Positions 26,482-35,389 of a DNA stretch of 64,000 bases are shown here, in pieces; within the stretch, counting starts at the first letter, position 1; every line of letters begins with the position of its first letter. Position numbers and translations under genes: made by a program. Source of the stretch: WTGU01 sp965200925 (lineage in GTDB: Bacteria; Pseudomonadota; Alphaproteobacteria; UBA828). A model generated the notes under the pieces. It was not told the DNA's origin. It did no database searches and worked only from the letters and a program-made list of their open reading frames with translations. Where the stretch lies: assembly GCA_965200925.1 (NCBI GenBank), contig OZ241738.1:2666001-2730000 (forward strand). Direction: 5' to 3'.

Positions 26482-26726
26482 TCGCGCCGTCCTCCGGTGT
26501 CCTTGCCGAAGGTGTCGCCGAACGCCTTGCGCATCGCCTCGAACCCCTCGAGCCCGCCCGGCATCCAGGTCTTCGCCAGGGCCTCCGCGTCGAACGCCTT
26601 CATCGCTTCCCCGATCCGCTCCTCGACGCCCCGCGCCATTGCCTCGTGCGCGGCCCGCAGATCCGGCATTCCGAGAAACGCCCGTGCCTCCTCGGCGGTG
26701 CAATCGATCTCGATTCTGACCTTCAT
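26478..26726 (-). CDS. DUF6489 family protein
   Basis: 82 residues with N-terminal MKVRIEIDCTAEEARAFLGMPD and a predicted amphipathic helix ending in EGFEAMRKAFGDTFGK, matching a small alphaproteobacterial family (DUF6489). Function unknown. It is the first gene of a minus-strand unit leading into the ferredoxin, mnmE and the mnmG-parB series. The 152 bases upstream, shared with the divergent ADP-ribosyltransferase-like gene, should contain the promoter. Confidence 0.75.
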   Translation of the reverse strand: MKVRIEIDCTAEEARAFLGMPDLRAAHEAMARGVEERIGEAMKAFDAEALAKTWMPGGLEGFEAMRKAFGDTFGKDTGGRRE

Positions 26727-26878
26727 CGCACCCTCGCGCCTGTAACCAGCATGGCGACTTTAGCGATCCAGGCGGCCTCGAATCAAGGTGGGTATCGCCC
26801 GCGCCCGTCGCCGAGCGTGCGCGGTACGGGCCGAGGCGTTGCGGCGCCGGTGCCACTCCTCGGTCGGCACGCCCGAGA

Positions 26879-27736
26879 ATGTCGAGAGCGAGATCGTGGA
26901 GAACAGGCGCCAACCCCGCCTATGCCCAGGTTTTCGGCAAGGCCGGCGTCGCAGACGCAGACGCTCTCGGACGCAAGGCCCTCAAGCAGATTGCAGCCAT
27001 CCAGGAACTGGGCCAGCGCACGGACGACTTCGCGAAGCTCGTACCCGCTGCCCGCGGCATCCCGAAGGCCGATCGTGACGCCGTCCTCTCCATGCTCCGC
27101 GCCCGGGCGCGCCTGCTCGATACAGAGATCGCCCCCCGCGTTCGCGCCGCCATGGCAGAGGCCAGGAAGCGTGCCAAGGGGCTCCCCGCCTTCGAGATCG
27201 CATTCCAGAAGGAGCTGGGGAAGGTGCAATTCGGCGATGCTCTCGCGACCGTCAAGCGTAAGATCGCCGCCGGCGCGCCACGCCGGAACCTGACCGATCC
27301 CGAGTTGGTCGCCATCAACCATTACACCGGCGCCGCCTCATATGGGCTGAACCACGCACTCGCCTCGGGCGATGCGGGGCAGCAGGCGAGCGTCGAGAAC
27401 TTCAAGCAGACGCTCCAGGCCGCGCTGGCCAAGCTCCCCGACGAGGCCGGCACCTTCCGGCGCGGCGTCTCCCTGACGGAGGCGGATCACGCACGCTATG
27501 TCGTCGGCGAGGTGGTCACCGAGCCCATCTTCATGAGCACCACCGCGACGGCCGGGAAGGTGTTCCCCGGCAACACCCGCTTCATCGTCCAGGGGAAGCA
27601 CGGCAAGGACATGGTACAATACTCTCGGCACCCGAGAGAGGACGAGAGACTCTTCACCGCAGACACGCGGTTTTTAGTTGTGGAGCGCGAGGTGCGCGAC
27701 GGCCGGCTCTGGATCAAACTAACGGAGGTCGAGTGA
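26879..27736 (+). CDS. ADP-ribosyltransferase exoenzyme-domain protein (probable toxin)
   Basis: 285 residues. The C-terminal 95 residues carry the R-S-E set of arginine-specific ADP-ribosyltransferases: R195 in FRRG, the STT motif at 220-222 (FMSTT), and the E-x-E pair E254/E256 in HPREDERLF. NAD would be the donor; the target is unknown. Residues 1-140 are helical and unlike known delivery domains, though such ART domains are often found at the C-termini of phage head or effector proteins. No signal peptide. The 5' end is uncertain, and a different reading frame just upstream (TPENVESEIVEN) may be a lost continuation. Stop overlaps the next gene by one base. Confidence 0.78.
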   Translation: MSRARSWRTGANPAYAQVFGKAGVADADALGRKALKQIAAIQELGQRTDDFAKLVPAARGIPKADRDAVLSMLRARARLLDTEIAPRVRAAMAEARKRAKGLPAFEIAFQKELGKVQFGDALATVKRKIAAGAPRRNLTDPELVAINHYTGAASYGLNHALASGDAGQQASVENFKQTLQAALAKLPDEAGTFRRGVSLTEADHARYVVGEVVTEPIFMSTTATAGKVFPGNTRFIVQGKHGKDMVQYSRHPREDERLFTADTRFLVVEREVRDGRLWIKLTEVE

Positions 27737-28089
27737 TGCCCTGGACCAAGGAAGATTTGGAAATTATCCGAGCCGAAGAGGCCGGCGATCTCCCGCCGAT
27801 CTCCGAGAGCCTCGCCCGCCGGATGCAGGCCGAGGCCGATGCGGCGGCCGTCCTCTCCCGGCCTGGCCCGGCACGCGACGCCCACCTCCGCATCAGCAAG
27901 ATGAGCTACGAAGAGCTCGAGGCGGCCTTTCCCCAGATATTCTACGCCGACGCCTATGACGAGGAGGATGCCGAGCGCGAACGTGATCCTTCCACCGACC
28001 CGGCCCTGCTGGAGGACCGAACCATGGAGACATACCGCGACATGGAGGAGAAGGACGCCGCAGCCTGGGAGCGCCGCCGCCGCCGCTGA
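27736..28089 (+). CDS. small acidic protein, probable immunity/antitoxin partner of the ART protein
   Basis: 117 residues, strongly acidic overall (many D/E, for example DAYDEEDAERERD) with a basic tail of arginines. I do not recognise a family. The arguments for a neutralising partner are its position (start directly overlapping the toxin stop, TGATG, with GGAGG upstream), its small size and its charge, which would suit binding the basic catalytic domain. A GTG three bases earlier could be the start instead. Function is inference from context only. Confidence 0.55.
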   Translation: MPWTKEDLEIIRAEEAGDLPPISESLARRMQAEADAAAVLSRPGPARDAHLRISKMSYEELEAAFPQIFYADAYDEEDAERERDPSTDPALLEDRTMETYRDMEEKDAAAWERRRRR

Positions 28090-28256
28090 TGAGGCCCCGG
28101 CCGCCCGCCGAGAAACGACACGACATACGTCATCCGACCTCGCCCTGGCTTCCGCCAGATTCCGCCCATCCCAGGAGCTGGCTCGCATCCGCTTGACCTG
28201 CTCCCATACCGGTGCCATCTGTCGAGAGTCGGGCATCTTCTTCGCGGTCCGTCGCC

Positions 28257-29534
28257 ATGGGTTCCACGCTCGGCCGGCTGGGCGCGTTGCTGCTCAGCAC
28301 CGCCATTCTCATCGCCGGTAACGGCCTGATCACGACGCTACTGCCGGTGCGTGCTGAGATCGAAGCGTTCGGCACGTTCCAGATCGGCGCCCTCGGCACG
28401 GCCTATTTCGTCGGCTTCGTCGCCGGCTGCGTCGGCGGGCCACGCATGATCGGCCGCGTCGGCCACATCCGCGCCTTCGCCGCCCTGTCGAGCATCGCCG
28501 CCGCGGCCGCGCTCACCCATGTCCTGCTGCTCGAGCCGGCCGTTTGGTGGTTGCTGCGCTTCGTCGTCGGCCTGTGTTTCGCCGGCCTCTATGTCGTCAT
28601 CGAGAGCTGGCTCAACGACCAGGCCGCGTCCGCCAACCGGGGCACCGTGCTATCGACCTATACGCTGGTCCATTTCGGTGCCTTGACGGCGGGGCAATTT
28701 CTGTTGGTGGCCCACGACCCGGCGGGCTTCGTGCTTTTCGGCGTCGCCGCGATCTTGCTCGGGCTGGCGTTGGTGCCGGTGGCGCTGACGCGGGCGGCGA
28801 GTCCGCGCAGGCCCGAGGCCGTCGGCCTCGACATCCGGCGCCTGTGGCGACTCTCGCCGGTCGGCTTCGTCGGCTGCCTGACGGTGGGCTTCGTGAACGG
28901 CTCCTTCTGGTCGCTCGGGCCGGTGTTCGCGAGCCGGAGTGGGCTCGACGTGGGCGCCCTCGTCTACTTCATGGCCGGGGCGACTCTCGCCGGCGCACTG
29001 GCCCAGTGGCCGTTCGGACGGATCTCCGACCGCATCGACCGGCGCTTCGTGATCGTTGCAGTCGCCATCGGTGCCGCGGTCGTCGGCGCCCTGCTTGGCG
29101 TCTGGCGGGAGCCACCGACGGTCCCGTTGGTCGTCCTCTCGGCGGCGTTCGGGTGCTTCGCGATCCCGCTCTACGCGGTGGCGGTGGCGCATGCCAACGA
29201 TGTGGCCGAGGGCGGCGAATTCGTGGCGCTCGCCGGCGGCCTACTGCTGCTGTTCGGCAGCGGTGCCGCCCTGGGGCCGCTGGTCGCTTCCGCTCTGATG
29301 ACGGCGGCGGGGCCGGCGGGGTTATTCATGTTCACCTCCTGTGCCCACGCGGCGCTGGCGGTGTTCACGCTTCTGCGCATCGCGGTGCGCCCCGGTCGTC
29401 GGCGCCGGGGCGAGGAGCGGACCGGGTTCGTCGCCGTGCCCCGGACCTCGCCCACGCTCTACGAACTGGACCCCCGCTCCGACTCCGTCCCGCCGGACCG
29501 CCCGTCCGCTTCCGGTCAGACGTCTTCCATGTAG
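28257..29534 (+). CDS. MFS transporter (YcaD-like)
   Basis: 425 residues with twelve predicted membrane helices. The N-terminal half opens LLSTAILIAGNGLITTLLPVR and contains the MFS signature region between helices 2 and 3 (GPRMIGRVGHIRAF); the C-terminal half repeats it at FGRISDRIDRRF. Resembles the YcaD/UMF-type subgroup of unknown substrate. The last 40 residues are a polar tail whose end overlaps the convergent HIRAN gene by 19 bases. Start chosen at the ATG that immediately precedes the first helix. Confidence 0.88.
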   Translation: MGSTLGRLGALLLSTAILIAGNGLITTLLPVRAEIEAFGTFQIGALGTAYFVGFVAGCVGGPRMIGRVGHIRAFAALSSIAAAAALTHVLLLEPAVWWLLRFVVGLCFAGLYVVIESWLNDQAASANRGTVLSTYTLVHFGALTAGQFLLVAHDPAGFVLFGVAAILLGLALVPVALTRAASPRRPEAVGLDIRRLWRLSPVGFVGCLTVGFVNGSFWSLGPVFASRSGLDVGALVYFMAGATLAGALAQWPFGRISDRIDRRFVIVAVAIGAAVVGALLGVWREPPTVPLVVLSAAFGCFAIPLYAVAVAHANDVAEGGEFVALAGGLLLLFGSGAALGPLVASALMTAAGPAGLFMFTSCAHAALAVFTLLRIAVRPGRRRRGEERTGFVAVPRTSPTLYELDPRSDSVPPDRPSASGQTSSM

Positions 29535-29911
29535 AGCGTGACCTCGATCTTCAGCCACGCATCGAGTTTTTCGACGGACTCCAGACGCAGGAAGAGCCGC
29601 TTTCCAGCGTCCATCAGCCGCGCGGGAATCTCGTTGCTGCTGCGGGGAAGGTAGCCCAGCTTGTGCCCTTCCGGCTCCAGAACCTCGACGGCGAGACCGT
29701 CGTGGATGTTGCCGGGCTCCCGGCGCAGCGCGAGGCGCTGGCCGGCCTTTAGCTGGTGGGCCACGCCATCCGCCTCGTAGTAGGCCGTGCCGGCAACGCG
29801 CATCGAGGCAAGCATGATATCGCGCGCGAACGGAATGCGCACGGGTTGTCCCGTGACGCTCTTCCGGAGGAGTTGCTGGACGAGATCCTGTTTCTGGAGT
29901 TCGCCGCCCAC
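29516..29911 (-). CDS. HIRAN domain protein
   Basis: 131 residues. The central 75 residues (VAGTAYYEADGVAHQLKAGQ ... LKLGYLPR-like segment HKLGYLPRSSNE) match the HIRAN domain, which binds DNA or RNA 3' ends in Rad5/HLTF helicases but also occurs alone in bacteria. No helicase motifs here. GTG start two bases after the J-domain gene stop, so the pair is co-translated. The 3' end overlaps the convergent MFS gene. Stand-alone HIRAN proteins have no assigned role; a stress or nucleic-acid-binding function is inference. Confidence 0.8.
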   Translation of the reverse strand: MGGELQKQDLVQQLLRKSVTGQPVRIPFARDIMLASMRVAGTAYYEADGVAHQLKAGQRLALRREPGNIHDGLAVEVLEPEGHKLGYLPRSSNEIPARLMDAGKRLFLRLESVEKLDAWLKIEVTLYMEDV

Positions 29912-29912
29912 G

Positions 29913-30749
29913 TCAATGCACCGTGCCGGAGGACGGGCGTAGCGTGTCGTACAGGTTTCGCAACTGGTCTTTTTTGATTTCGTTGGCGGAGATCGTCTGT
30001 TTCAACGCCTGTTGTTTCGCAGAAACCCAAGCCCGGTCCCTCAATTTTTCTTCGTAGGAAAAAGGCGGCGAGGAAACCATTCTGCTGATGCGCTCCTTTT
30101 CCGTTTCGATTCGGGACTGCAACCGGGCGATCTCCGCATCGAGGGCCTCCGGCGTCTCGGGCGACTCCTGATCCGGCGCGCCGGCCTGTTCCGCCAGGGT
30201 CTTCAGGAGTGCGAGGTCTCCCGCGCGGTAGGCGTGTTGCAACAGGGTCCAGTACCGTTGCCAGGACTCGGACGTGTTCCCGCCGATGTCGGGGTGGTAG
30301 GTCTTGCAGAGCTGGCGATAGAGGGTTTTCAATTCGAGCGCTTCCTCCGGCGGCAGAGCTGGGCTGTTCAAATAGCTTTCGGATTTGCGCAGCTCTTCCT
30401 CACGGCGTTCGATCTCCTGTCTCGCTTTCTCGAACTCGACAGCGACCTTGCCGTCGAGGACGGCCATGTGCGCTGTGCTCACCGCCTTGCCGCGGTTGAT
30501 CTCCGTCTGGAGGAACGCGATGCGATACCGCAGCTCCGCCACTGTCGCCTCCAGACGGTAGAGCGCGTGCTCCAGATGGCCGATGTCGCGCGCGTAACGC
30601 GCCAGAATCGCGTCACGTTTCCGGTGCAGAAGAAAGTCGACTTCTTCAAGGAGGACGGCCAAGGCGGCGCGCAGCCTCTCGATTTCGGCGCGCTTCTCCG
30701 CGAGGTGGGGGTGGAGGACGATCCCGCCACTCTTTCCACCGTCGCCCAT
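29913..30749 (-). CDS. J-domain protein with long coiled coil
   Basis: 278 residues. Residues about 18-125 are predicted coiled coil, followed by a DnaJ-like J domain with the essential HPD at 152-154 (LYRQLCKTYHPDIGG) and a helix ending in LLQHAYRAGD. A second helical stretch (210-270) closes the protein. J domains stimulate DnaK. A ribosome site AAGGAG supports either the ATG at 30749 or the GTG one codon earlier. Paired with the HIRAN gene; the complex they may form has not been described to my knowledge. Confidence 0.8.
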   Translation of the reverse strand: MGDGGKSGGIVLHPHLAEKRAEIERLRAALAVLLEEVDFLLHRKRDAILARYARDIGHLEHALYRLEATVAELRYRIAFLQTEINRGKAVSTAHMAVLDGKVAVEFEKARQEIERREEELRKSESYLNSPALPPEEALELKTLYRQLCKTYHPDIGGNTSESWQRYWTLLQHAYRAGDLALLKTLAEQAGAPDQESPETPEALDAEIARLQSRIETEKERISRMVSSPPFSYEEKLRDRAWVSAKQQALKQTISANEIKKDQLRNLYDTLRPSSGTVH

Positions 30750-30876
30750 CACTTGCGTCTCCTTCGCGCACAGGCCGCGGCCCGTCGCCGATAAGAGTAT
30801 AGCCGCGGCACCCGGACCGCACATGAGGCACCCCGGCGGGCTAGCGGCCGGGGTGCAGGCAGCCTATGCTCACCCC

Positions 30877-32916
30877 ATGGGGGAAAATCTCCTGGGGGCG
30901 GAAACGAGCCCCTACCTGCTCCAGCATCGCGACAACCCGGTGCACTGGTGGCCCTGGGGGCAGGCCGCCCTGGACCAGGCCAGGGCGGCGGACAAGCCGA
31001 TCCTGCTTTCGGTCGGCTACTCCGCCTGCCATTGGTGCCACGTGATGGCTCACGAGAGTTTTGAGGACGAAGAGACAGCGGCGCTTATGAACGCGCTCTT
31101 CGTCAACATCAAGGTCGATCGGGAGGAACGCCCCGACCTCGACACCATCTACCAGCGCGCTCTGGCGCTGACGGGCCAGCAGGGGGGCTGGCCGCTGACC
31201 ATGTTCCTGACGCCGGAGGGCGCGCCCTTCTGGGGCGGCACCTACTTCCCCCGCGAGCCCCGCTTCGGGCGCCCCGGCTTCAAGGAAGTGTTGCGCTTGG
31301 TCGATCGCACTTGGCGCAACGACCGGGACAAAGTGAACAAAAACAGGACGTCGCTTGTCGAGGCGCTGCGCGGCCTCGCGCGGAGCAAGCCGGGCGAGGC
31401 AATCACCGACGAGCGCATGGAAACCATGGCGCGGACGCTCCTGCGCGAAGTGGATGGCCGCCACGGCGGTATCGGCGGTGCCCCCAAATTCCCCCAATGC
31501 GGGATGCTGGAGCTGCTCTGGCGCGACTACCGCCGCACCGGCTCCCTGCTGATGAAGACGGCCGTGGTGCTGACCATGGAACGCATGGCCCAGGGCGGCA
31601 TCTACGATCATCTGGGCGGCGGCTTTGCCCGCTATTCCACCGACGAGCGCTGGCTGGCGCCGCATTTCGAGAAGATGCTGTACGACAACGCTCAGCTCCT
31701 CGACCTCCTGTGCCATGTCTGGCAGGACACGGGTGAGCCGCTCTTCGCCGCGCGGGCGGCGGAAACCGTCGGCTGGGTGCTGCGCGAGATGCGCACCGGC
31801 GAGGGCGCCTTCGCCAGCGCCCTCGACGCCGACTCGGAAGGCGAGGAAGGCCGTTTCTACGTTTGGGACGAAGCCGAAATCGACGATGTCCTCGGCGCCG
31901 AAGCGGCGTATTTCAAGGCGGTCTACGACGTGACGGCGGGCGGCAACTGGGAAGGCCGGACGATCCTCAACCGTCTCTCCCCGCCGCGCACGGACGAGAC
32001 CCTCGACGAGGCGCGTCTTGCCAGGCTGCGGGCGCGTCTGCTCGAGCGGCGCGAACGGCGGCCGCGCCCGGGCTGGGACGACAAGGTGCTCGCCGACTGG
32101 AACGGCTTGATGATCGCCGCCCTCGCCAACGCCGCGATGGTCTTCGACGCGCCGGACTGGCTGGCGGCCGCGCGCGCGGCCTTCGACTACGTCGCCGGCC
32201 CCATGGCGGACGGTCCGCGCTTGCGCCACTGCGCCCGCCACGGCAAGGCGAAAGAGGTCGCCTTCCTCGACGACTACGCGGAGATGGCGCGAGCGGCGCT
32301 GGCCCTGGCCGAGGCGACCGGCGAGCGTGCCTATGTCGGGCGGGCGCGGGACTGGGTATCGATCCTCGACACCCGTTACTGGGACGACGCCGAGGGCGGT
32401 TATTTCTATGTGCCGGACGACGCGGAAAGCGCGCTCGCCCGCGCCAAGACCGCCCACGACGCGGCGACCCCGGCGGGCAACGGCACGATGGTAGGCGTGC
32501 TGGCGCGGCTTTCCCACTTGACGGGCGAGGATGCCTTCCGGGAGCGCGCCGAGGCCCTGGTGACGGCGTTTTCCGGCGAGCTGGAAGGCAATTTCGCACC
32601 GCTCGCGACCCTCGCGAACGGCAGCGAACTGCTGCGCCGCCCCGTCCAGATCGTGGTACGCGGCCCCCGCCGGGCGGCGACGACCCGGGCGCTGGTGGCA
32701 GCCGTCTTCGCGACAAGCCTCCCCAACCGCGTGCTGAGCGTGCTCGAACCCGACGCCGCGCTGCCTGCGGGCCATCCTGCCGCGGGCAAGGGCCTCCACG
32801 AGGGGCGGCCTGCCGCCTATGTGTGCGTCGGTCCCGTCTGCTCGCTCCCCCATACCGACGCCGCGCGGCTGCGCGTCGCCCTGGCCGATGCTTGCGTGGA
32901 AGGCGCGGGCGGGTGA
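30877..32916 (+). CDS. thioredoxin domain-containing protein (YyaL/SPATA20, DUF255)
   Basis: 679 residues. The N-terminal thioredoxin-like domain has the signature SACHWCHVMAHESFED with C51-x-x-C54, and the rest is an alpha/alpha toroid (six-hairpin glycosidase-like) with GGAPKFPQ and FEKMLYDNAQLL conserved. Found in bacteria and animals; biochemical role undefined, possibly redox-linked. Start at MGENLLGAETSPYLLQHRDN, which is the family's usual N-terminus; an earlier ATG adds random sequence. Its stop overlaps the next gene (GTGA). Confidence 0.93.
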   Translation: MGENLLGAETSPYLLQHRDNPVHWWPWGQAALDQARAADKPILLSVGYSACHWCHVMAHESFEDEETAALMNALFVNIKVDREERPDLDTIYQRALALTGQQGGWPLTMFLTPEGAPFWGGTYFPREPRFGRPGFKEVLRLVDRTWRNDRDKVNKNRTSLVEALRGLARSKPGEAITDERMETMARTLLREVDGRHGGIGGAPKFPQCGMLELLWRDYRRTGSLLMKTAVVLTMERMAQGGIYDHLGGGFARYSTDERWLAPHFEKMLYDNAQLLDLLCHVWQDTGEPLFAARAAETVGWVLREMRTGEGAFASALDADSEGEEGRFYVWDEAEIDDVLGAEAAYFKAVYDVTAGGNWEGRTILNRLSPPRTDETLDEARLARLRARLLERRERRPRPGWDDKVLADWNGLMIAALANAAMVFDAPDWLAAARAAFDYVAGPMADGPRLRHCARHGKAKEVAFLDDYAEMARAALALAEATGERAYVGRARDWVSILDTRYWDDAEGGYFYVPDDAESALARAKTAHDAATPAGNGTMVGVLARLSHLTGEDAFRERAEALVTAFSGELEGNFAPLATLANGSELLRRPVQIVVRGPRRAATTRALVAAVFATSLPNRVLSVLEPDAALPAGHPAAGKGLHEGRPAAYVCVGPVCSLPHTDAARLRVALADACVEGAGG

Positions 32917-33377
32917 ACCCGGTGGCCGCCGCTTGCCGCACGGTCGAGAGCCCGCTCGGGCCGCTGACCGTCGCCGCCCGGGACGGCGCGATCGTCGCGC
33001 TTCTCTTCGGCGGCTCGGCGAGTCGGGGGCCGGCGGGCGGCGTGCTCGACGAGGCCGCGCGCCAGCTGGACGAGTATTTCGCCGGCGCCCGCCGCGTCTT
33101 CGATCTGCCGCTGGCACTCGCGGGGACGCCCTTCCGTCGGCGGGTCTGGCGGGCCTTGCGGACCATCCCCTGGGGCCGCACCCGGAGCTACGGCGAAATC
33201 GCCTGCGCCCTCGGCACGGCGCCGCGCGCGGTCGGTGGTGCCTGCGGGGCCAACCCGATCCCCATCATCGTCCCCTGCCACCGGGTGGTCGCTACCGGCG
33301 GCGGGCTCGGCGGGTACTCCGGCGGCGAAGGGTGTGATACCAAGCGCCGCCTGCTCGAACACGAGGCTGCGGGTTAG
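32913..33377 (+). CDS. ogt: methylated-DNA-protein-cysteine S-methyltransferase
   Basis: 154 residues. Suicidal repair of O6-alkylguanine. The acceptor cysteine is C122 in IIVPCHRVV, preceded by the DNA-binding helix RSYGEIACALG and followed by GGGLGGYSGG. Short N-terminal domain as in Ogt. GTG start overlaps the yyaL-like gene, so it is expressed with it. Confidence 0.93.
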   Translation: MNPVAAACRTVESPLGPLTVAARDGAIVALLFGGSASRGPAGGVLDEAARQLDEYFAGARRVFDLPLALAGTPFRRRVWRALRTIPWGRTRSYGEIACALGTAPRAVGGACGANPIPIIVPCHRVVATGGGLGGYSGGEGCDTKRRLLEHEAAG

Positions 33378-33404
33378 CGGCCGCGCCCCAAGGGAGGGAG
33401 AGTC

Positions 33405-34382
33405 ATGGTCAAGGCGGTGCGGATGCACGGCGCCGGTGGGCCGGAGGTCCTGCGCTACGAGGAGGTTCCGTTGCCCGATCCGGGCCCCGGCGAGGCCGTG
33501 GTCCGGCATGCGGCGATCGGCGTCAACTACATCGACGTCTACCACCGCACCGGCCTCTATCCGGTGCCGTCCCTGCCCTGGACCATCGGCATGGAGGGCG
33601 CCGGCACGGTCGAGGCGGTCGGCCCCGGCGTGGACGAAGTCGCCGCCGGCGATCGGGTCGCCTATGCCAGCCCGCCGCCGCCGGGCGGTTACGCCGAGGC
33701 GCGGACGATGCCGGCCGCCTCGCTGGTGAAGCTCCCCGGCGACATCGCCTTCGAACAGGGCGCGGCGATGATGCTCCAGGGCATGACGGTCGAATACCTG
33801 GTGCGCCGAACCTACGCGGTGAAGGCCGGCGAGACCGTCCTCGTCCACGCCGCGGCCGGCGGGGTCGGGCTGATCCAGTGCCAGTGGCTGAAGCATCTCG
33901 GCGCCACGGTAATCGGCACCGTCGGCTCCGACGAGAAAGCGGCGCTCGCCCGCGCCCACGGCTGCGACCATCCCGTCAACTACCGGACAGAGGATTTCGC
34001 CGCGCGGGTCATGGAGATCACCGATGGCCGGGGGGTACCCGTGGTCTACGATTCGATCGGTCGCGACACCCTCGACGGCTCCCTCGCCTCCCTGGCGTCG
34101 CGAGGCGTGCTGGCGAGCTTTGGCAACGCCTCGGGCCCCATCACCGGCTTCGACTTGGCCCGGCTCGCGCCGAAGAGCGCCTTCGTCACCCGCCCCACGC
34201 TCTTCGGTTACAACGCCACGAGGGCAGCGCGCGACGCTTCGGCCGGCGCCTTGTTCGAGGTTGTGCGCTCGGGCGCCGTGCGCATCGAGATCCGCCAGAC
34301 CTACCCGCTGGCGGAGGCCGCCCAGGCCCACCGCGACCTCGAGGGCCGCAAGACCACGGGCTCGACGATCCTGATCCCCTGA
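33405..34382 (+). CDS. qor: NADPH:quinone reductase (MDR family)
   Basis: 325 residues. Zinc-free medium-chain dehydrogenase with GVNYIDVYHRTGLYP at 38-52, the cofactor-binding AAAGGVGLIQCQWLKHLG near 150, and GSTILIP at the end. Reduces quinones, possibly as detoxification. Preceded by GGAGGGAG and 27 bases from ogt; could be part of the same unit. Downstream it meets the convergent sterol-desaturase-like gene across 106 bases without a clear terminator. Confidence 0.92.
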   Translation: MVKAVRMHGAGGPEVLRYEEVPLPDPGPGEAVVRHAAIGVNYIDVYHRTGLYPVPSLPWTIGMEGAGTVEAVGPGVDEVAAGDRVAYASPPPPGGYAEARTMPAASLVKLPGDIAFEQGAAMMLQGMTVEYLVRRTYAVKAGETVLVHAAAGGVGLIQCQWLKHLGATVIGTVGSDEKAALARAHGCDHPVNYRTEDFAARVMEITDGRGVPVVYDSIGRDTLDGSLASLASRGVLASFGNASGPITGFDLARLAPKSAFVTRPTLFGYNATRAARDASAGALFEVVRSGAVRIEIRQTYPLAEAAQAHRDLEGRKTTGSTILIP

Positions 34383-34488
34383 CCCGGCGAGGACGCTGCC
34401 CGGTTTTCCGCTTCATGTCACACGCAGCGTTCAATTTGAGGAGCGTCGTGCGTCTGGTGTGGGAGCGACTTCACCTGCGGGTCTGGTG

Positions 34489-35367
34489 TCAGACGGCGGC
34501 CCGAACCACGTCGCAGGCCAGGGGCTCGCCGGGTTTCGGTTGGCGGAACGGGTAGAGGACTTGCCGCCAGAGGCCCGCCGGAACCGGGGTTTCGCCGGCA
34601 CCGAACTTGGTGGGTATCGAGTCGGGCATGTACCACGTCCCGAAGACGATGTCGTAGATCGGGAACAGGCCTGCGAAGTTCTTGTCGATCCCCTCTTCTT
34701 CGGAGGTGTGGTGCCAGCGGTGGAAGCGCGGCGTCAGGATCGCGTATTTCAGCGGCCCCAGATCCCAGGAAAGGTTCGCGTGCGAGAACACGGACCAGAC
34801 GGCGATGATCGGCGTCACGGTGACGAACACCACCGGGTCGAAACCCAGGAACAGGAGCGGGACCGTCTGGATCACGGCCATGATCGCGTCGTCGATGGGG
34901 TGCGAGCGCACGGCCGACAGCCAGTCCAGGGTCGGCGGGCTGTGATGGACCGCGTGGAAATACCAGAGGGGTTTGCGATGGAACAGCCGGTGCCCCCAGT
35001 AGAACAGGAAATCCGCCACGAGGAGCCCGACGAGGATCTGCGCGGCGAACGGCAGCGAGGAGACCGCCTCGTGCACGGCGTCCGGGGCCAGCCCTGCGCC
35101 ATCGTCAGCGAGCCAGCGGTCGAGCGCCGCCAGCGACCCTCCGCCCAATAGCGCGACGGAGGCCACGACGGCGAGCAGAACCGCTGCCTCGAACCCTCGG
35201 GACGTGACGGACGTGAGAGCGTAATAGCCGAGATCGGTCTTCAGGTCCGGCCGCCGGAACCAGTCCGGCGCCTTCACGCCGCGAAAGAGCCTCTCGACGA
35301 CGGTGAAGACGGCGGCCAGGATCGCGAGTTCGACGACGACGGTGAGTGCTTCCTCCACCATGGCCAT
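34489..35367 (-). CDS. sterol desaturase / fatty acid hydroxylase family membrane protein
   Basis: 292 residues with four to five hydrophobic stretches. The three di-iron histidine boxes are complete: HRLFH at 126-130, HAVHH at 138-142 and HRWHH at 216-220, with an additional H near 156. Members hydroxylate lipids using O2. Substrate unknown. A second methionine two codons in is an alternative start. Located 22 bases downstream of the cupin gene, same strand. Confidence 0.9.
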   Translation of the reverse strand: MAMVEEALTVVVELAILAAVFTVVERLFRGVKAPDWFRRPDLKTDLGYYALTSVTSRGFEAAVLLAVVASVALLGGGSLAALDRWLADDGAGLAPDAVHEAVSSLPFAAQILVGLLVADFLFYWGHRLFHRKPLWYFHAVHHSPPTLDWLSAVRSHPIDDAIMAVIQTVPLLFLGFDPVVFVTVTPIIAVWSVFSHANLSWDLGPLKYAILTPRFHRWHHTSEEEGIDKNFAGLFPIYDIVFGTWYMPDSIPTKFGAGETPVPAGLWRQVLYPFRQPKPGEPLACDVVRAAV

Positions 35368-35389
35368 CCCCGGCCCGGGGGCGGCCGGG

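Noticed and set aside
28090..28256. Short frames between the immunity-like gene and the MFS transporter
   Set aside because: No ribosome site, no conserved pattern; treated as intergenic leader.
30841..33117. A 758-codon open frame on the minus strand
   Set aside because: Antisense to the YyaL-type gene, which has clear domain motifs.
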